Positions 1-11,794 of a stretch of DNA of 64,000 nt are shown piece by piece. Source of the stretch: Gonatopus flavifemur (taxonomy: Eukaryota > Arthropoda > Insecta > Hymenoptera > Dryinidae); contig JAFFJZ010000073.1 of assembly GCA_018340375.1 (NCBI GenBank), positions 496,001-560,000 of the forward strand, read 5' to 3'. A program made the position numbers and the translations under genes. Every line of letters begins with the position of its first letter. Positions within the stretch are counted from its first letter, which is position 1. A model generated the notes under the pieces. It was not told the DNA's origin. It saw nothing but the letters and a program-made list of their open reading frames with translations, and did no database searches.

Positions 1-1403
1 CCGGATCGAGAATAAAATGCACACACATCAATTTCAATTGACATTTTCGATGGCATAATACAATCTAATGAGAAAAATTGATTCGAAGTTGAATATTCAA
101 ATATCGATCATTCTAAATGGACATGTTTTTAATCAATAATCCAAATCATTTATATCCAACTCGGCTCCATTTGATTATAACGCGTTTTGAAAATAAAATC
201 AAGTATATATGACACATTGAAAATATTCTACCAATACATAGGCATATAACATGGCTTTCTCGATTGACTTAGTTGAATGAAAAAATAATTACTTTTTGCG
301 TAAGTCATATATTGAATCGAAATTGAAGCATGAAAAATTAATTTCACGATGTATATTCAACAATGGATGCTTCCGACATTTGTGCAAATTTTGCAAACTC
401 AATGAGCAGAAGAAGGACACAAGTATTGAAGTTTGCACGAATGTCGGAAGCATCCAATTACAAGTAAATACAATCATTCATCCAATTAGAACGTTCATGA
501 ATACTTGAAATGAATAAAAAGTATTAAATAATCATTTTTAGCATTTATGAATAGATATAATTACATTAATTATCGTATTCACTTGTATTCATTGAATGTA
601 TATCGTGAAATTCATTTTTCATGCTCTACTTTATATTTAATATATAAATTAATGCAGAAATGAATTCACATAATTTTGAATTATTGAGCACAAAATTCAA
701 TTCTTATGAATTCACTATTGTGAATTCAATTATAGACATCTTAAAGAAGTCAGAAACATACTATTTCACGAACATTTGGGAATTCTTTCGAAAATTCTTG
801 AAACAGTCGCAAGACCTCTGAGAGAATATTTGAAACAACTCTCAAATCTGCCCCAGGTAGAAATATTCTATTAAATCCCATCACAAATGGTGAAATTTCT
901 GATTAAATATCATTGAATTCCATTGAAACCTATTCATTTTCCCATTCGTCAATGAGATTTTATAGATCATTTGTAACAGGGCCGTGAAATAAGACTTCTT
1001 GAGTTGTGTAAGGTTTCTGGAAGAAATTAATCTGAGAATCTTTGCATAACTTTCAAAATTATAACAAAAAATATCAATATTTAATATAATCAATATTCAT
1101 TTTATATTAAGATTTAAAATAATCAATATTCAATATAATCGATTATTCGTCGATGGGGAAAACTTTTCTAAGTTCAAAAATTCTGCACACATAAAAATAA
1201 AAATATAATTGAAAATTTCCCGGAATTTTTTTCATTTCCTGACGTTTTCCCGACTTTTCCCGACGAAAGTACAATTCCTGACTAATTCCCGACTTTCCCG
1301 GAATTCCCGACTGCTAGACACCCTGAGATCCTCCACTTTGAGATTCTCAAAGACAGTGAACATTGTTGCATGAGACATCTTTATTAAGATACAAGATTTA
1401 CTA
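1..1403. other. AT-rich intergenic DNA, no gene seen
   Basis: No open reading frame here looks coding. The sequence is AT-rich with scattered GAATTC-containing palindromic words typical of the small MITE families elsewhere in the window. The only structured part is the hAT-like terminus near 1205-1325, listed separately. Confidence 0.6.
1205..1325 (-). mobile_element. hAT-like element terminus with subterminal repeats
   Basis: On the minus strand the sequence starts CAGGGTGTCTAGCA at 1325 and continues with repeated GTCGGGAA/GTCAGGAA words. This is close to the terminus at 23133 (CAAGGTGTCCAGCG) and to the inverted one ending at 36691. Only one end is recognisable here, so this is a fragment or an element whose other end has decayed. 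Assignment to hAT rests on the CAGGG-type terminus and subterminal repeats only. Confidence 0.45.
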
Positions 1404-1661
1404 CACGGAGAGAAACGTTACATTAGAAATTACTATATTCCTAGCACGTACGGGGCAGACTTGCTTTACTGATATCATTTAGTCGAACACTTTCTGAAAA
1501 ATTACTATATCTAATAGTACAATGTGGAAGAATTCTTCTGTACTATACTATCAGATATAGTGCTCTTTTAGAAAGTGTCTGACTGAATGATATCACAAAA
1601 GCGAGTCTGTCCCGCACGTGCTAGCAATATAGTAGTATTTAATGTAACATTTCTCTCCGGG
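1404..1661. mobile_element. Palindromic MITE, CACGGAG termini, TA flanks
   Basis: The element begins CACGGAGAGAAA and ends in the near inverse TTTCTCTCCGGG, with TA on both sides (1402-1403, 1662-1663). The two halves are imperfect inverted repeats over almost the whole length, for example the GATATCATT words with GTCGAACACTTTC on the left and GAAAGTGTCTGAC on the right. It has no coding capacity. Confidence 0.7.
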
Positions 1662-2432
1662 TATCCGAGCACGTTTATTTTCGACTAAATTACTCGGAAC
1701 TGAATTCATAATAAAATTTGCAATTTTAAGGGCCCATTCTTCGAGACTTTCTGTGCGTCGATGAAAAACCCAAAGTTGGAATCGCGGAACATTTTTTTTC
1801 AAAAATATTTTTTAGAAATTCGAAATTTAGGCTCTTTAGCGACGTAGATCAAATGTCGAAGATTCATCCCTGAAAATTTCATATTTTTTGTATGAATTTA
1901 GTTTCCAGTAATGTGGTCAAAAACAAACGTGCTTGGGTGGTAACCTCGTATTCTCTTAATCACCCCAAGTACTTTTTTTCTGTGACACAGTTCAAAATTT
2001 CATCTAACTTCACGAGAATGAGTATTAAATGATTCCCGTAACACACAACACTCATTCTCCAGGAGACTTCAAAAAGAAATGTAAAAGTAAATATATTGCA
2101 TTTACTTGTATTAACGAAGCGTTACTTTCTTCCTCGTACTTACCTGGTATGTTCCTCCTTGATCCTGCACTTGATGTCACTCTCTCACACACTTGGAGTT
2201 GATGTGTTACTTCGACTGGACGGAAGACGAATGAGCGCTCGTGCAAGCCAGTACCTCGAAGAACAAACAGCGTTGCCACATTTCAAATGCGTCAGATTGA
2301 TGCGTAGTAACACGCGCTGTTTTAGCATGGAGAATGTACATTTGTTTGGAGACACAAGCAACATTCTAAGAATGGCAACGTTATATTTGAAAAGAAAACA
2401 GTGGGGATGAAGATTTCAGTTGTACGCAACTG
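1662..2432. other. Intergenic stretch, no supported gene
   Basis: Two overlapping opposite-strand frames of 75 and 104 codons exist around 2052-2410, but neither shows a recognisable domain or clear splice context. I annotate no gene. Confidence 0.5.
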
Positions 2433-2518
2433 CCCAGACAACACACCAGTTCAATTAGAATTCGAAGAATTCATTATGAATTCTTAAGAATTATTTTCGA
2501 ACTTCTGTGCTGTATGGG
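2433..2518. mobile_element. Short MITE of the ACAGCAC/GAATTC family
   Basis: Bounded by CCCAGACAAC and the inverse-type end GTGCTGTATGGG, with GAATTC palindromes inside and flanking GTTCA/GAAC words. Related copies lie at 5711-5819, 6936-7048 and 18437-18555. Confidence 0.5.
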
Positions 2519-2941
2519 TGTATATTTGTCTGACAAACTTTATGAATTCTTGATTTTTGCTCATCTCATATCACTGAAATACAAATACTATTATCGTACA
2601 TCACAAATATCCTACGTTCCCAGATAGATTACAAGAATCACTAATGAATTCTGAGAAAAGAACTGTTCCTGAACTCTTTTAGAATTCAAAAAATTCCAAG
2701 TTCTACAAAGAATTCGATTCTTCAGACATTTGCGAGGGCTCTTCAAATTCTCAAAGAAGTCTTCAAGAATTTTAAAACAGCTCGCAAATGTCTGATGAAT
2801 CTTATTCTTTTTGAAACCCTTCAAGAATTCTATAGTTTCAAAATAATACAGGAAAACTTCTTTTCATCAAAATATTCGTTGTGATTCTCCAAATAATTTT
2901 AGGGAATCTCTAAAAAATTCTTGACAAACATTGCTTGGGAA

Positions 2942-3129
2942 CACTGTAAAAAATGTATGTAAAAATCGCACAATATATCATGTTGCTAAAGTTTGAATTT
3001 GAACTTTCGTTGACGTTTCTATAAACGATTCAAACTTCGAGAACATATATTTAAATTCCACAGTATATCAGTGGCTACAATATTACTAATGATGTATTGT
3101 GTAACTGTAAATAAAATTTTTTCACAGTG
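2942..3129. mobile_element. MITE with CACTGTAAAAAA termini
   Basis: Starts CACTGTAAAAAA and ends TTTTTTCACAGTG. It encloses 2980-3046, two head-to-head 30-bp ends of the GAAGTTTGAATCG-type repeat found at least six other times in the window. Confidence 0.5.
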
Positions 3130-3235
3130 ATTCCACTAAAAGTGTTGAAGATTTTACAGGACAGTTTGTCAATTTCCAAATAATCTGTAAATCTACAAAT
3201 CCGGACATTTTTCCCTATACTGTTCTTCTTAGGAA

Positions 3236-3796
3236 CACCCAGAAAACGTTATGCTTGAAATGAAGTAAGCGATTCTTACTACACTGTAAAAAGTCCGACT
3301 GAAAGTGGCTGCATCTTACTTGAAAACTTGACTGAAATTCAGTCTTTTCCATTGTGTCGGCATTTGTTTTCGATGCTTACTTTCAGCTGAAATAGGGCTA
3401 GTTTTGGCTGCATCTTGAAATAAGCCGATATTAAGGTTGGAAGTAAGTTTTACTTTTTACTGTGTTCAGCTCCAAACATGACTACAATTATTTCAAGAAT
3501 TATTCCGTTCGAATCAAGCGTATTACACTTGATATAAGCATAATTACACTTGGTGTAAGCATAATTACACTTGATTTCAACATAAAATATGTTCGATTTA
3601 GGCATAAAATACCCTTGTCCTGGGTATACTTTATGCCTAAATCGAACATATTTTATGCTTACATTGAGTGTAATGATGCTTATATCAAGTGTAATACGTT
3701 TGATTCGAACAGAATAATACTTGGAATAATTGTAGTCATGTTTGGAGCTATAGTAAGAATTGCTTACTTCATTTCAAGCATACCGTTTTCTGGGTG
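3236..3796. mobile_element. Long palindromic element with a nested MITE
   Basis: The left end CACCCAGAAAACG and the right end CGTTTTCTGGGTG are inverted, and the arms pair through the centre near 3610. The left arm is interrupted by the MITE at 3282-3464; the right arm reads straight through the equivalent site and shows the pre-insertion sequence. The 111-codon frame crossing the palindrome is a by-product of the repeat. Confidence 0.7.
3282..3464. mobile_element. MITE (CACTGTAAAAAG family), copy 1
   Basis: Starts CACTGTAAAAAG and ends CTTTTTACTGTG. TA precedes it; the following dinucleotide is TT, probably a mutated TA. The interior closely matches 17472-17654, sharing the words GGCTGCATCTT and TTTTCCATTGT, so the two are one family. 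Confidence 0.7.
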
Positions 3797-3822
3797 AATG
3801 TAAAAATATTTTGTACAATGTA

Positions 3823-4056
3823 TACGGAGAGAAAAATGATGGACTCATCCCTTGCCAACTTCACGCAATCATCCTAACTAATGTAACCATGGAGGAACTG
3901 CAAGGAACGCATAGGATTTCTCCACGTATTGGTTAGAATGATTGCGTAAAGGTTCAGCTATCATCCATTGCTACGTTGGAGAATGATCTTCAAGACCGCA
4001 TGCTTTCATTTCACCGAAAGCTCACACGGAATTGGTCCGCGATTTTTCTCTCCGTG
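3823..4056. mobile_element. Palindromic MITE (CACGGAGAG termini)
   Basis: The left end TACGGAGAGAAAAA (first base mutated) pairs with the right end TTTTTCTCTCCGTG, and TA flanks both sides. The interior is an imperfect palindrome containing GCAATCATCCTAAC and its inverse. Confidence 0.6.
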
Positions 4057-4399
4057 TAGGATCTCTGCTAAAACTTCCTCATTGAAAACAATACAAAACG
4101 ATAGATTCTTCCTACCGCTTTCTACATGGTTCCTGAATTGTAAACTTTCGACGTTCTATCCTCAACGCATGATGGAATTTCATTATTCCGTATCGTAATT
4201 ATTGTATTTTATCATAATGTCTCAATCAAATCTTATGGAATACGATGAATAGAATGAGAAACGATAGTTTCTATCGTTTAATTCCCAGACAACACAAAGC
4301 TGTTGAAAATAACATAGATGTTATCTTTCAGAGCTCTCTGCTGTCTCCTGTCTGCTGTCTGAGTAAGAAAAATGTACAAAATACCAGGTGATAGGTATT

Positions 4400-4950
4400 G
4401 AAAAATCAACCCAAGTCTCCGTCTGTGATTTTGTTCTGTAATAAATTGTTTTTTTTAGTAAAAAATTAAAAATTTTTAATATTTTTACTTTGAAAATGTT
4501 TTTTTCAATGTTAAACTCGCTTCAACTCATGTATTTTACAACATATTGAGATGAACCTTATCAATTCTTATTCATGAGACTTGGCCGAAGACGATGATGT
4601 TGAAAAACCTCGCAGAAAATCATTGCAAATTATTAATTTTTTAATCCAAACTGAAAACCACGTTTTTCAAGGTCCGTATTGAAAAAGTTATGAACAAAGT
4701 ATGAAGTGCACAGAACTTCCAGCGACAAAGTTGTTTGCTACTGCATGGACTAACTTTCTAGAAAATTTCAGCTTGATTGAGCTATTGCTTTGCAGAATAC
4801 AAGGATTTGTTTATGAGCGCGTAACCTATATTCTTCACGATTAAACATTCAACATTAGGTCATCACGTTAAACGTAAAAGGCTGTTATAGACCATAAGTT
4901 CACTCGATTTTTCAACGTAGGTTTATGCTTTCTGGATCGAAGAATCCAAA
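4400..4950 (-). repeat. Dispersed ~0.55 kb repeat, copy 1 (inverted)
   Basis: This segment is the reverse complement of much of 5940-6510. Shared stretches include GGCCGAAGA, AAAAAATTAATAATTTGCAA and TCGCTGGAAGTT in matching order. A third copy, more diverged and carrying insertions, lies at 16440-17430, and a short fragment is near 63475-63530. No coding frame or terminal repeats identify the class. Confidence 0.6.
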
Positions 4951-5462
4951 TATCGAACTATCTTTGCAAGATTTGTGACAGATTCTTTATGATAGAGGTC
5001 AATAAACATTGAACATCCTCAAAGTGTTAATAAAGTATTTAAGTGTGAATGGGCAAGAGGTTTTGAATGGTCTATTCAATATATCGTCACTAGAAACCAA
5101 AAACGAAACTGCCATAACTGAAAAGTCAGAAGGAGATGTTCTGAGAATAAATTTTGTATGGATGATTTTTTACTTCGATGTTCCTTTATGACAGGAGTGG
5201 ACTGGCTCCGAAATTTTGGTGTGAAAAACATACTAATCGGCCCTTGATAAGTGAAACGAAACGGCTCAACATATAACAAACAAGCAGCCCAAACTCTAAA
5301 AACATAGCGGCACATGTGGAATTTTCCGCATGCTCCACGTGGCCAGTCCGCTCCTGCTTTATGAGGAAATTGAAGTATTGCAATACCAACAAAAACCATT
5401 ATTAAAAAAAAAATTCCATCTTTGGATCTAATTTCAATTAATTACATAAGTAAATAATCGTA

Positions 5463-5691
5463 CACTGAGAAAAATTTGTGGTTATACTAACTATCTGAAG
5501 TATAGTTAGGGCAGGCAGCTGTAGTGGGGACACTCACATCATCCTGGAACGTTACGGATTGCTAGTAGAGCAATCTGTGTCGTACCTAGACCGATCCGTT
5601 TGGCTGTTGTAGCAATACCGATGTCTCTATACTTCAGATAGCAAGTATAGGTACACAGTATAGTTATAAGACCAATACTTTTTTCTCAGTG
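5463..5691. mobile_element. Palindromic MITE (CACTGAGAAAAA termini)
   Basis: Starts CACTGAGAAAAAT and ends TTTTTCTCAGTG, with TA on the left and TG on the right. Internally CTATCTGAAGTATAG and its inverse CTATACTTCAGATAG are near the ends. Confidence 0.65.
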
Positions 5692-5710
5692 TGGTATTAA
5701 AAACATAGTT

Positions 5711-5819
5711 CCCTAACAGCACAATGCGTCTCTGGGACGTTTTCAGAACGTTTAGAAAACCTTCTGCACATTTTTTGAACATTCCATAAAAGTCCCAGCA
5801 GCAAGTTGTGCTGTGCGGG
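5711..5819. mobile_element. Short MITE of the ACAGCAC family
   Basis: CCCTAACAGCACAA at the left and TTGTGCTGTGCGGG at the right form the terminal inverted repeat. There is no coding content. Confidence 0.5.
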
Positions 5820-5939
5820 TGGTTACATACTTTATTCCTCAACACAAGAAGGGGAAATTTGTTTGTCTACACAATTTTTCCCAAATACCAAACGTTTGTT
5901 CATAAAATCGTTTCAAACAATTTGTTTATAATATGCAAT

Positions 5940-6510
5940 CTATCATGAATCTTGCAGAAATGACTCGATATTCGGGTTCTTCGACACAAAAAAACATGAA
6001 CTCACCTTGAGGAACCGAGTGGACTTAGTTTCATACAGCCTTTTATGTTTAACCTGCAAACTATATGGATATCGGGGAGAATATAGGTTGCGCGCTTATG
6101 CACAAATCGTTGTATTTTGCAAAGCAGTAGCCCAATCAAGCTGAAATTTCTCACAAACTTAGTCCGTACACTAGCAAACAAGTTTGTCGCTGGAAGTTTT
6201 CTGCAGTTCATACTTTGTTCATCATTTTTTCAATACGAAGCTGGGAAAAGATGATTTTCTCATTGGATTAAAAAATTAATAATTTGCAATGATTTTTTGA
6301 GAGGTGTTTCAAAATCATCTTCGGCCAAGTCTGACGAATGAGGATTGATAAGGTTTATTTCGATATGTTGAAAAATAAATAAGTTGGAGCAAATTTAATG
6401 TCTGAAAGCATCGATTTTCAAAGTGAAAATGTTTCCAGTTTTTATTTTTTCACTAGAAAACTATTGATCACAGACGAAAATCACAAACGGAAACTTCGGT
6501 TGAGTTTTCA
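5940..6510 (+). repeat. Dispersed ~0.55 kb repeat, copy 2
   Basis: Inverted with respect to 4400-4950 and about 1 kb away, so the pair could fold back. It shares GCGCGCTTATGCACAAATCG-like and TTCTGCAGTTCATACTT words with the third copy near 16890-17020. Confidence 0.6.
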
Positions 6511-6795
6511 AGACCTATCGCTTGGTTTTTTTGTTTTTCGAAATTCCGACTTTCATTTTGAAGTTGAACATTACAGCTTGGATAATACTTTCACTCCTTT
6601 TCGAGCGATCGGCTGGTTGTTAGATCTGGCCGCTCAATTTTCTATCGTTTTCGATGGAGAACTTTGATCGCCCAGATAATGATTTCAAAAGATTTTTCCG
6701 GAACATTCTGAAAGATATCTTGAAGAATTCAAAAAGATTTCTTATGGAACACCTAAATATTTACCTGAAAATTCTGAAGTGATCTCACAGAAAAT

Positions 6796-7122
6796 ATTGC
6801 CAAAGATTGAATCGTTTATCGAATCGAATTCAAAATTGAATATGAGAGAATCTACTTCAAAATTCATAAGAGTGATCCAAGATCAATTTTCTTGAACGAA
6901 ATACAAGGATTGGATATATTATTAGGAAAGGTGGACCCACACAGCACCCTGGACCCGAATTCTTAAAGAATTCTCAAGAATTCATTATGAATTCTTTTGG
7001 AACTAACATAACGGGAGTTCATTTGGAACATGCGTGTGCTGCGCGGGGAGATATTCACGCGTCAATCTTTGCGTATTCAATTACAAATTCGTTTAAATAA
7101 ACGATTCAAACTTCAACGACAT
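6796..7122. mobile_element. MITE of the GAAGTTTGAATCG family with nested MITE
   Basis: The left end ATTGCCAAAGATTGAATCG and the right end CGATTCAAACTTCAACGACAT are imperfect inverted repeats of the family also at 22298, 40465, 55692, 58590 and 60063. The interior matches 55692-55907 on both sides of an inserted ACAGCAC-family MITE at 6936-7048. Confidence 0.6.
6936..7048. mobile_element. Nested ACAGCAC-family MITE
   Basis: Bounded by CCCACACAGCAC and GTGCTGCGCGGGG, with internal GAATTC palindromes. The related element at 55692-55907 lacks it and shows continuous sequence across the site. Confidence 0.55.
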
Positions 7123-7639
7123 CACAGAAGATATCTTGAACAATAATCAAACATATGTTGAGAGAACTCTGAGAAACCTCACATAAAAGCTTTCAAAAAG
7201 TATCTTCATATCGTTCATGAGAAATGTTTCAAAATTCTTTGAGAAATTTTGTTGAATGCCCTAAGATACTGGATCCAAAATTGAACCCTCCTAAAAAACA
7301 CAGGAGTTCAGAAAGACTTCTGAAAAATTCATAATAAATTCTTCAAACCCTATTGAATTTTTTATGGATTTTCCCCAGACTACCGTGCTGTCAGGGTTGG
7401 CTGCAATAACGACACTTGCGCTCGAAAACGCGTAGAAATATTGTCCAAGCGGTGGGTGAAGGGTCGAAAAAAAAAGTACAAATTTGATACTCAAAAAATA
7501 CAGGATGAGAGGTCTTGAAAAATTAATTCATGTGTACGTTGACGAATGCTATGATTAATAGTTTGCGAGTGAGAAAATGAAAAAGACAAATCTTTTTGTC
7601 CCAAAAATCGATGTTTTCCAACATTCAACTTGTTTGAAC

Positions 7640-8430
7640 CCGGAGAAAAATGATAGGATCTGATCGGATCCAATCGGACTTGAATTAGTGGATCTGACTG
7701 GATTTGTATTTGCCTGGATCCAATTGGATCTGATCGGGTCCAGTCAGAGTTAAAGGAATGGATCATATTCATAATTTCAGAAGAATTCTTGAACATATCT
7801 CCAAGAAATATTGTGCTCTGTGGGTGTTGAAATGGATCGAAAAGTCTGAATAACTACTTTGAATTACAATCTCATATGAGGTCTGATTTGCTGGAATTTG
7901 ATTGGATCTGATTCAAGCTGATTAGACCCAACTACATTTAATCAGATCTAGCAGCATCGGTTCATATCAAGAGATCAATATTTGAGGAACTGAACCCATA
8001 TTCTATCAGATCTAACCAGATCTGATCGGATCAAACATCGGATCCATTGCGATTCGAGTAGACCTGACCAAATTTAGTAGTCTATTCATAACAACAAATG
8101 GATATTTGTGGAGCTAAGTCCATGTCCTATCACATCTGTCCAGATTGGAGTGGCGAATCTAATCGGATCTGAGCAGATTCAGTTGGATCTGGTTGGATCC
8201 GATCAGATCCAATCATTTTTTGCCAGGTATTTATACCAACAGATGAATATTTGTTCAACCAAGTCCATGTCCTGTCAGATCTGAACGGATCCAATCACAT
8301 CCTGTTAGGTCTGACCAGATTTGGTGGGGTCTATTTATACCGAGAGATGAACATTTGTGGAACTAAGTCCATGTTCTATCAGATCTGTTCAGATCTGATC
8401 AGATAAAGTGACGGATCTAATCGGATCCGC
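7640..8430. repeat. GATC-rich degenerate tandem array
   Basis: Dense short units of the type GGATCTGATCGGATCC, plus a longer-order repeat in which TAAGTCCATGTCCTATCAGATCTG and following sequence recur near 7985, 8112, 8262 and 8367, roughly every 105-150 bases. No reading frame is maintained. Confidence 0.65.
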
Positions 8431-8431
8431 A

Positions 8432-8809
8432 CTGAGAAAAAGGATTTACTCTGACAAATGAATGTATTTGGTTGAACATTCATCAAGACTTATTCATTAT
8501 AACCAAACTTTGTATTGCATCAAGAAATTCACATTTATCAACTATAACCAAATCATTTATTTGATTTAACCTCATCGAAATTGATTTGAATGAATATGGT
8601 TTCTTATCAAATTTGGATTTCTCAAATCATAATCGATATGAAGTTGACTCAAGTACATGGAAAGGAGGAAACAGTGACGGTGAATATTATCACGCGCACC
8701 ATGAATTAGTGTTCACTAAACATCGATGGCATATCGATGTGTCATCCGATTGGGCTGGTATCGATGTTTGACATCGTGAACATCGATGCAGCGAAGACGT
8801 GATTGGGTG
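8432..8809. other. MITE remnant and ATCGATG-rich stretch
   Basis: CACTGAGAAAAAGG at 8432 resembles a MITE end, but no matching right end is seen. Bases 8660-8790 are the inverted equivalent of part of 15540-15800 (GCGCACCATGAA followed by AGTGTTCACTAAA and ATCGATG words). The LINE 3' end follows. Confidence 0.4.
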
Positions 8810-9155
8810 TTTTTTTTTTTTTTTTTTTTATTGCAATACACGGGTTAGCACCCTTTGATATAAAAAGTAAATACAGAGTCAATACAAGACAGCGTCCAAA
8901 GACGCATAAAATACAATTACAATATGGTCATGCATTAACCGACAGTTTAAACCGATTCAAGGAAACACCAAACAATTCCATCGACCGATCGAAATTATTT
9001 GCTAATTCACTAATGCGAGAAATCGGATCATAATTTCCAAATCTAGATTTAAATTGTACAGGTCTAAATAAAAGCGCTCTCCTAACTGGTATACCGGGGA
9101 TGTTGGAATTAACTTTACTCAGCAATGACTCGCAATCAAGAAAACCATTAATCAA

Positions 9156-11786
9156 TTAAAAAAGAAATAGGAGATCATTCATTTGTCTCCGCTCTTCGAG
9201 GGTAGTTAAATTCATTCTGTGAAGAATTCTGGAGTAATCATGGTCAGAATATCTCATAGGGCAGCCTATTCTAAAAGCAGCAAAGCGTAAAAACTTGTGT
9301 TGCACACTCTCAAACATTCTAATATCCTTCTTCAAGTACGGAGACCAGATAGGGGACGCATATTCAAGATGGGGTCTAATTAAAGAGGAATATAGTACTT
9401 TTGATGACCTAAAATCTTTGAAATCACTAGAAAATCTTTTGACGAAGCCGAGATTTCTCATCGCAGTACCACAAGCTTACACAGAATGCTCAGAAAAATC
9501 CAATTCATCATTTATAGTTACACCAAGATCAACATAAGATTGACCAGTATTCAATGTAACATTTGCAATCTTGTAGGAGAAGATGAGAGGATTCCTTGAC
9601 CGCGAGATTCTCATTACACAGCATTTTTCTAAGTTCAGATGCAGAGAATTACGGGTGCACCAGGAATCTAATCTCGATAATACTGACTGTATGTGATGAA
9701 CATCCGCAAGACATTTTATGTTCTTGAAGATTTTTAGATCATCAGCAAATACCAGGAAATCACAATCATTGAGAACCTGCCCAATGTCATTTATGAATAG
9801 CAAAAATAAAAGTGGACCAAGGTGGGATCCCTAGGGCACTCCCGAAGAAGGTATAATCGGTTCGGAAAAACAGTTCCGAACTTTTACCATCTGCACCCGA
9901 TCAGTTAAGTAACTCTGGAACCAAAGTTTCAGATTACCAGATATTCCAAAGCTACTCAACTTAGATAGAAGAACGCTGTGAGATACAGTATCAAACGCTT
10001 CACTGAAATCAGTGTAAATAACATTAACTTGTGAGTTATTCTCCAGCGCAATGGCGGTGTCATTACAGAAAGCAGCCAAATTCGTAGTAGTAGACCTGAT
10101 TGACATGAAACTATGTTGTTCCGGGATGATAAGAGGAGACAACAAAGGAGTAATCTTGTCAACAACCACGCGCTCAAAAATCTTAGACATAACATTTAAA
10201 ATACTTATAGGTCTATAATTCTTAGCATCCAGTTTATTACCATGCTTGAAAATAGGAGAGATCAGGCTCGTTTTCAATTCAGCAGGGGAACGTCCGGAAG
10301 AAAGAGATTTATTAAAGATAATCCAAAGCGGTCGAGAAAGAATAAATTTGCAAGACTTGAACAGCAACGGCGGAAGGCCATCAAATCCTGGGCCCTTGCT
10401 CGTATCTAACGAATCAAGAACAGAGTAGATCTCTCTTATGGTAATATCCAAATTAGAAAGCATGTTAAATGACATATCATGTCTAGAATGGTTAACATTA
10501 ACAGAGTTATGTGAAGCAAAAACCGATGAAAAGTGATCAGCAAAAGGGTTAGCCATTCCAGCTGTAGAGTCAGCAACTACATTATTTAACATGATAGTAC
10601 TAGGCAAGTCATTAAATGAACGCTTACTGTTTATTAACTTCCAAAGTTATTGAATTCCAAAAAGATTTAACATCCTTTTGAATATTAGTCTCAACTTGGC
10701 GAATGTAATTCGAATAACAAGCCTGAGCTCGTGATTTACATTGAGCACGCAAAAAAGAGAACGCTAAATAATCGCCGCGACTATAAGGCGATTTGTAAAT
10801 CATATGGGCAACTTTCTTTCTTCTAATTAATTTTTTGAGCTCAGGAGTAAACCAAAGAGGATAAATAGATCTTTTGATCAATGTTTTCGGAACGTACAAC
10901 TCAATAGCCACAGAAAGTTGATCATACAAAAAACTAATAGCAGTATTTACATCCATGCATTTTAACTCCAAATCCCAATCAATTTGATTCAAATGCTGCC
11001 GTATAGAAAAAAAATCAGCTAATTATAATTGTACCGGTACGTGTCGGTACAAGACAAAGATCTCAATGCAAGAGAATACAATCCAATTTCAATAGGGGGA
11101 TGATAAGCATCACAATGTAGGAGGTAATCAACCGGACTAATAGTTTCAACATACTCATCGGTGGTAAAAATAAAGTCCAGCATAGCATTGAAATCATTGT
11201 AAATATTGTTTTTTTGATATAAACCAAAGTAATTGAACTATTGAGTCAAAATCTCCACCGAAGACCTTTTATTCAGTGTCACACCAGGACGAAACGATGC
11301 CGTTAGAGAAGAGTCGTCATTGCGCCAAACCACATGCGGAAGATTGTAGTCACCGAAGAGGAAGGTTGAAGAATCATAATCCTGACACAGTACCTCGGCC
11401 AGAGAAACACAATGTTCAAGGTAAAGAGATGATGATGAGGCAGGGGGAAAGTAACTTGCTCCAATAAAAACAGACTTCGAATTAAACTGCAACTTGACAA
11501 GAATATGTTCCACGCTAGTAGGCGGCAAATCAACCAATGTACTATTCAAATACTTTTTGACCGTAATCAGCACACCACCTCCTCGAGAAAAAACACTGGT
11601 GCGCCTGCTCCTGTCCAACCGATACAAGACATAATCATTAAAGGACAATTCTTCATCAGATATGTTATCCGTTAACCAGGTTTCAGAGAAGATAATGACA
11701 TCATACGTAGAAGTGAGAGATGAAAGTAAAATTTGCAAATCTTGAAGTTTCGTACGAAGACCACGAACATTCTGATAGTATATCAA
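9156..11786 (-). pseudogene. LINE ORF2 remnant: endonuclease and reverse transcriptase
   Basis: The N-terminal part (11786-11238) has the EEP endonuclease signatures: YYQNVRGLRTK, SETWL, RGGGVLI and GDYNLP. After an in-frame TAG the endonuclease tail continues (LDFIF, HPPIEI). A linker frame follows at 10992-10624. The reverse transcriptase (10607-9831) has KNYRPISILN, the YTDFSEAFDTV box, and after an in-frame TAG inside the GVPQG motif, LLFINDIG and FADDLKIF (9803-9477). A thumb-like segment with SLIRPHLEYASPIW lies at 9461-9156. Breaks seen: stops near 11239, 9831 and 9477, a further stop in the endonuclease tail near 11030, and a frame change near 10620. The likely original function was target-primed reverse transcription; this copy cannot make a full protein. 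Confidence 0.9.
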
Positions 11787-11794
11787 AGGGTGAG

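Noticed and set aside
3462..3797. 111-codon frame
   Set aside because: It lies across a palindrome and its two halves are mirror translations.
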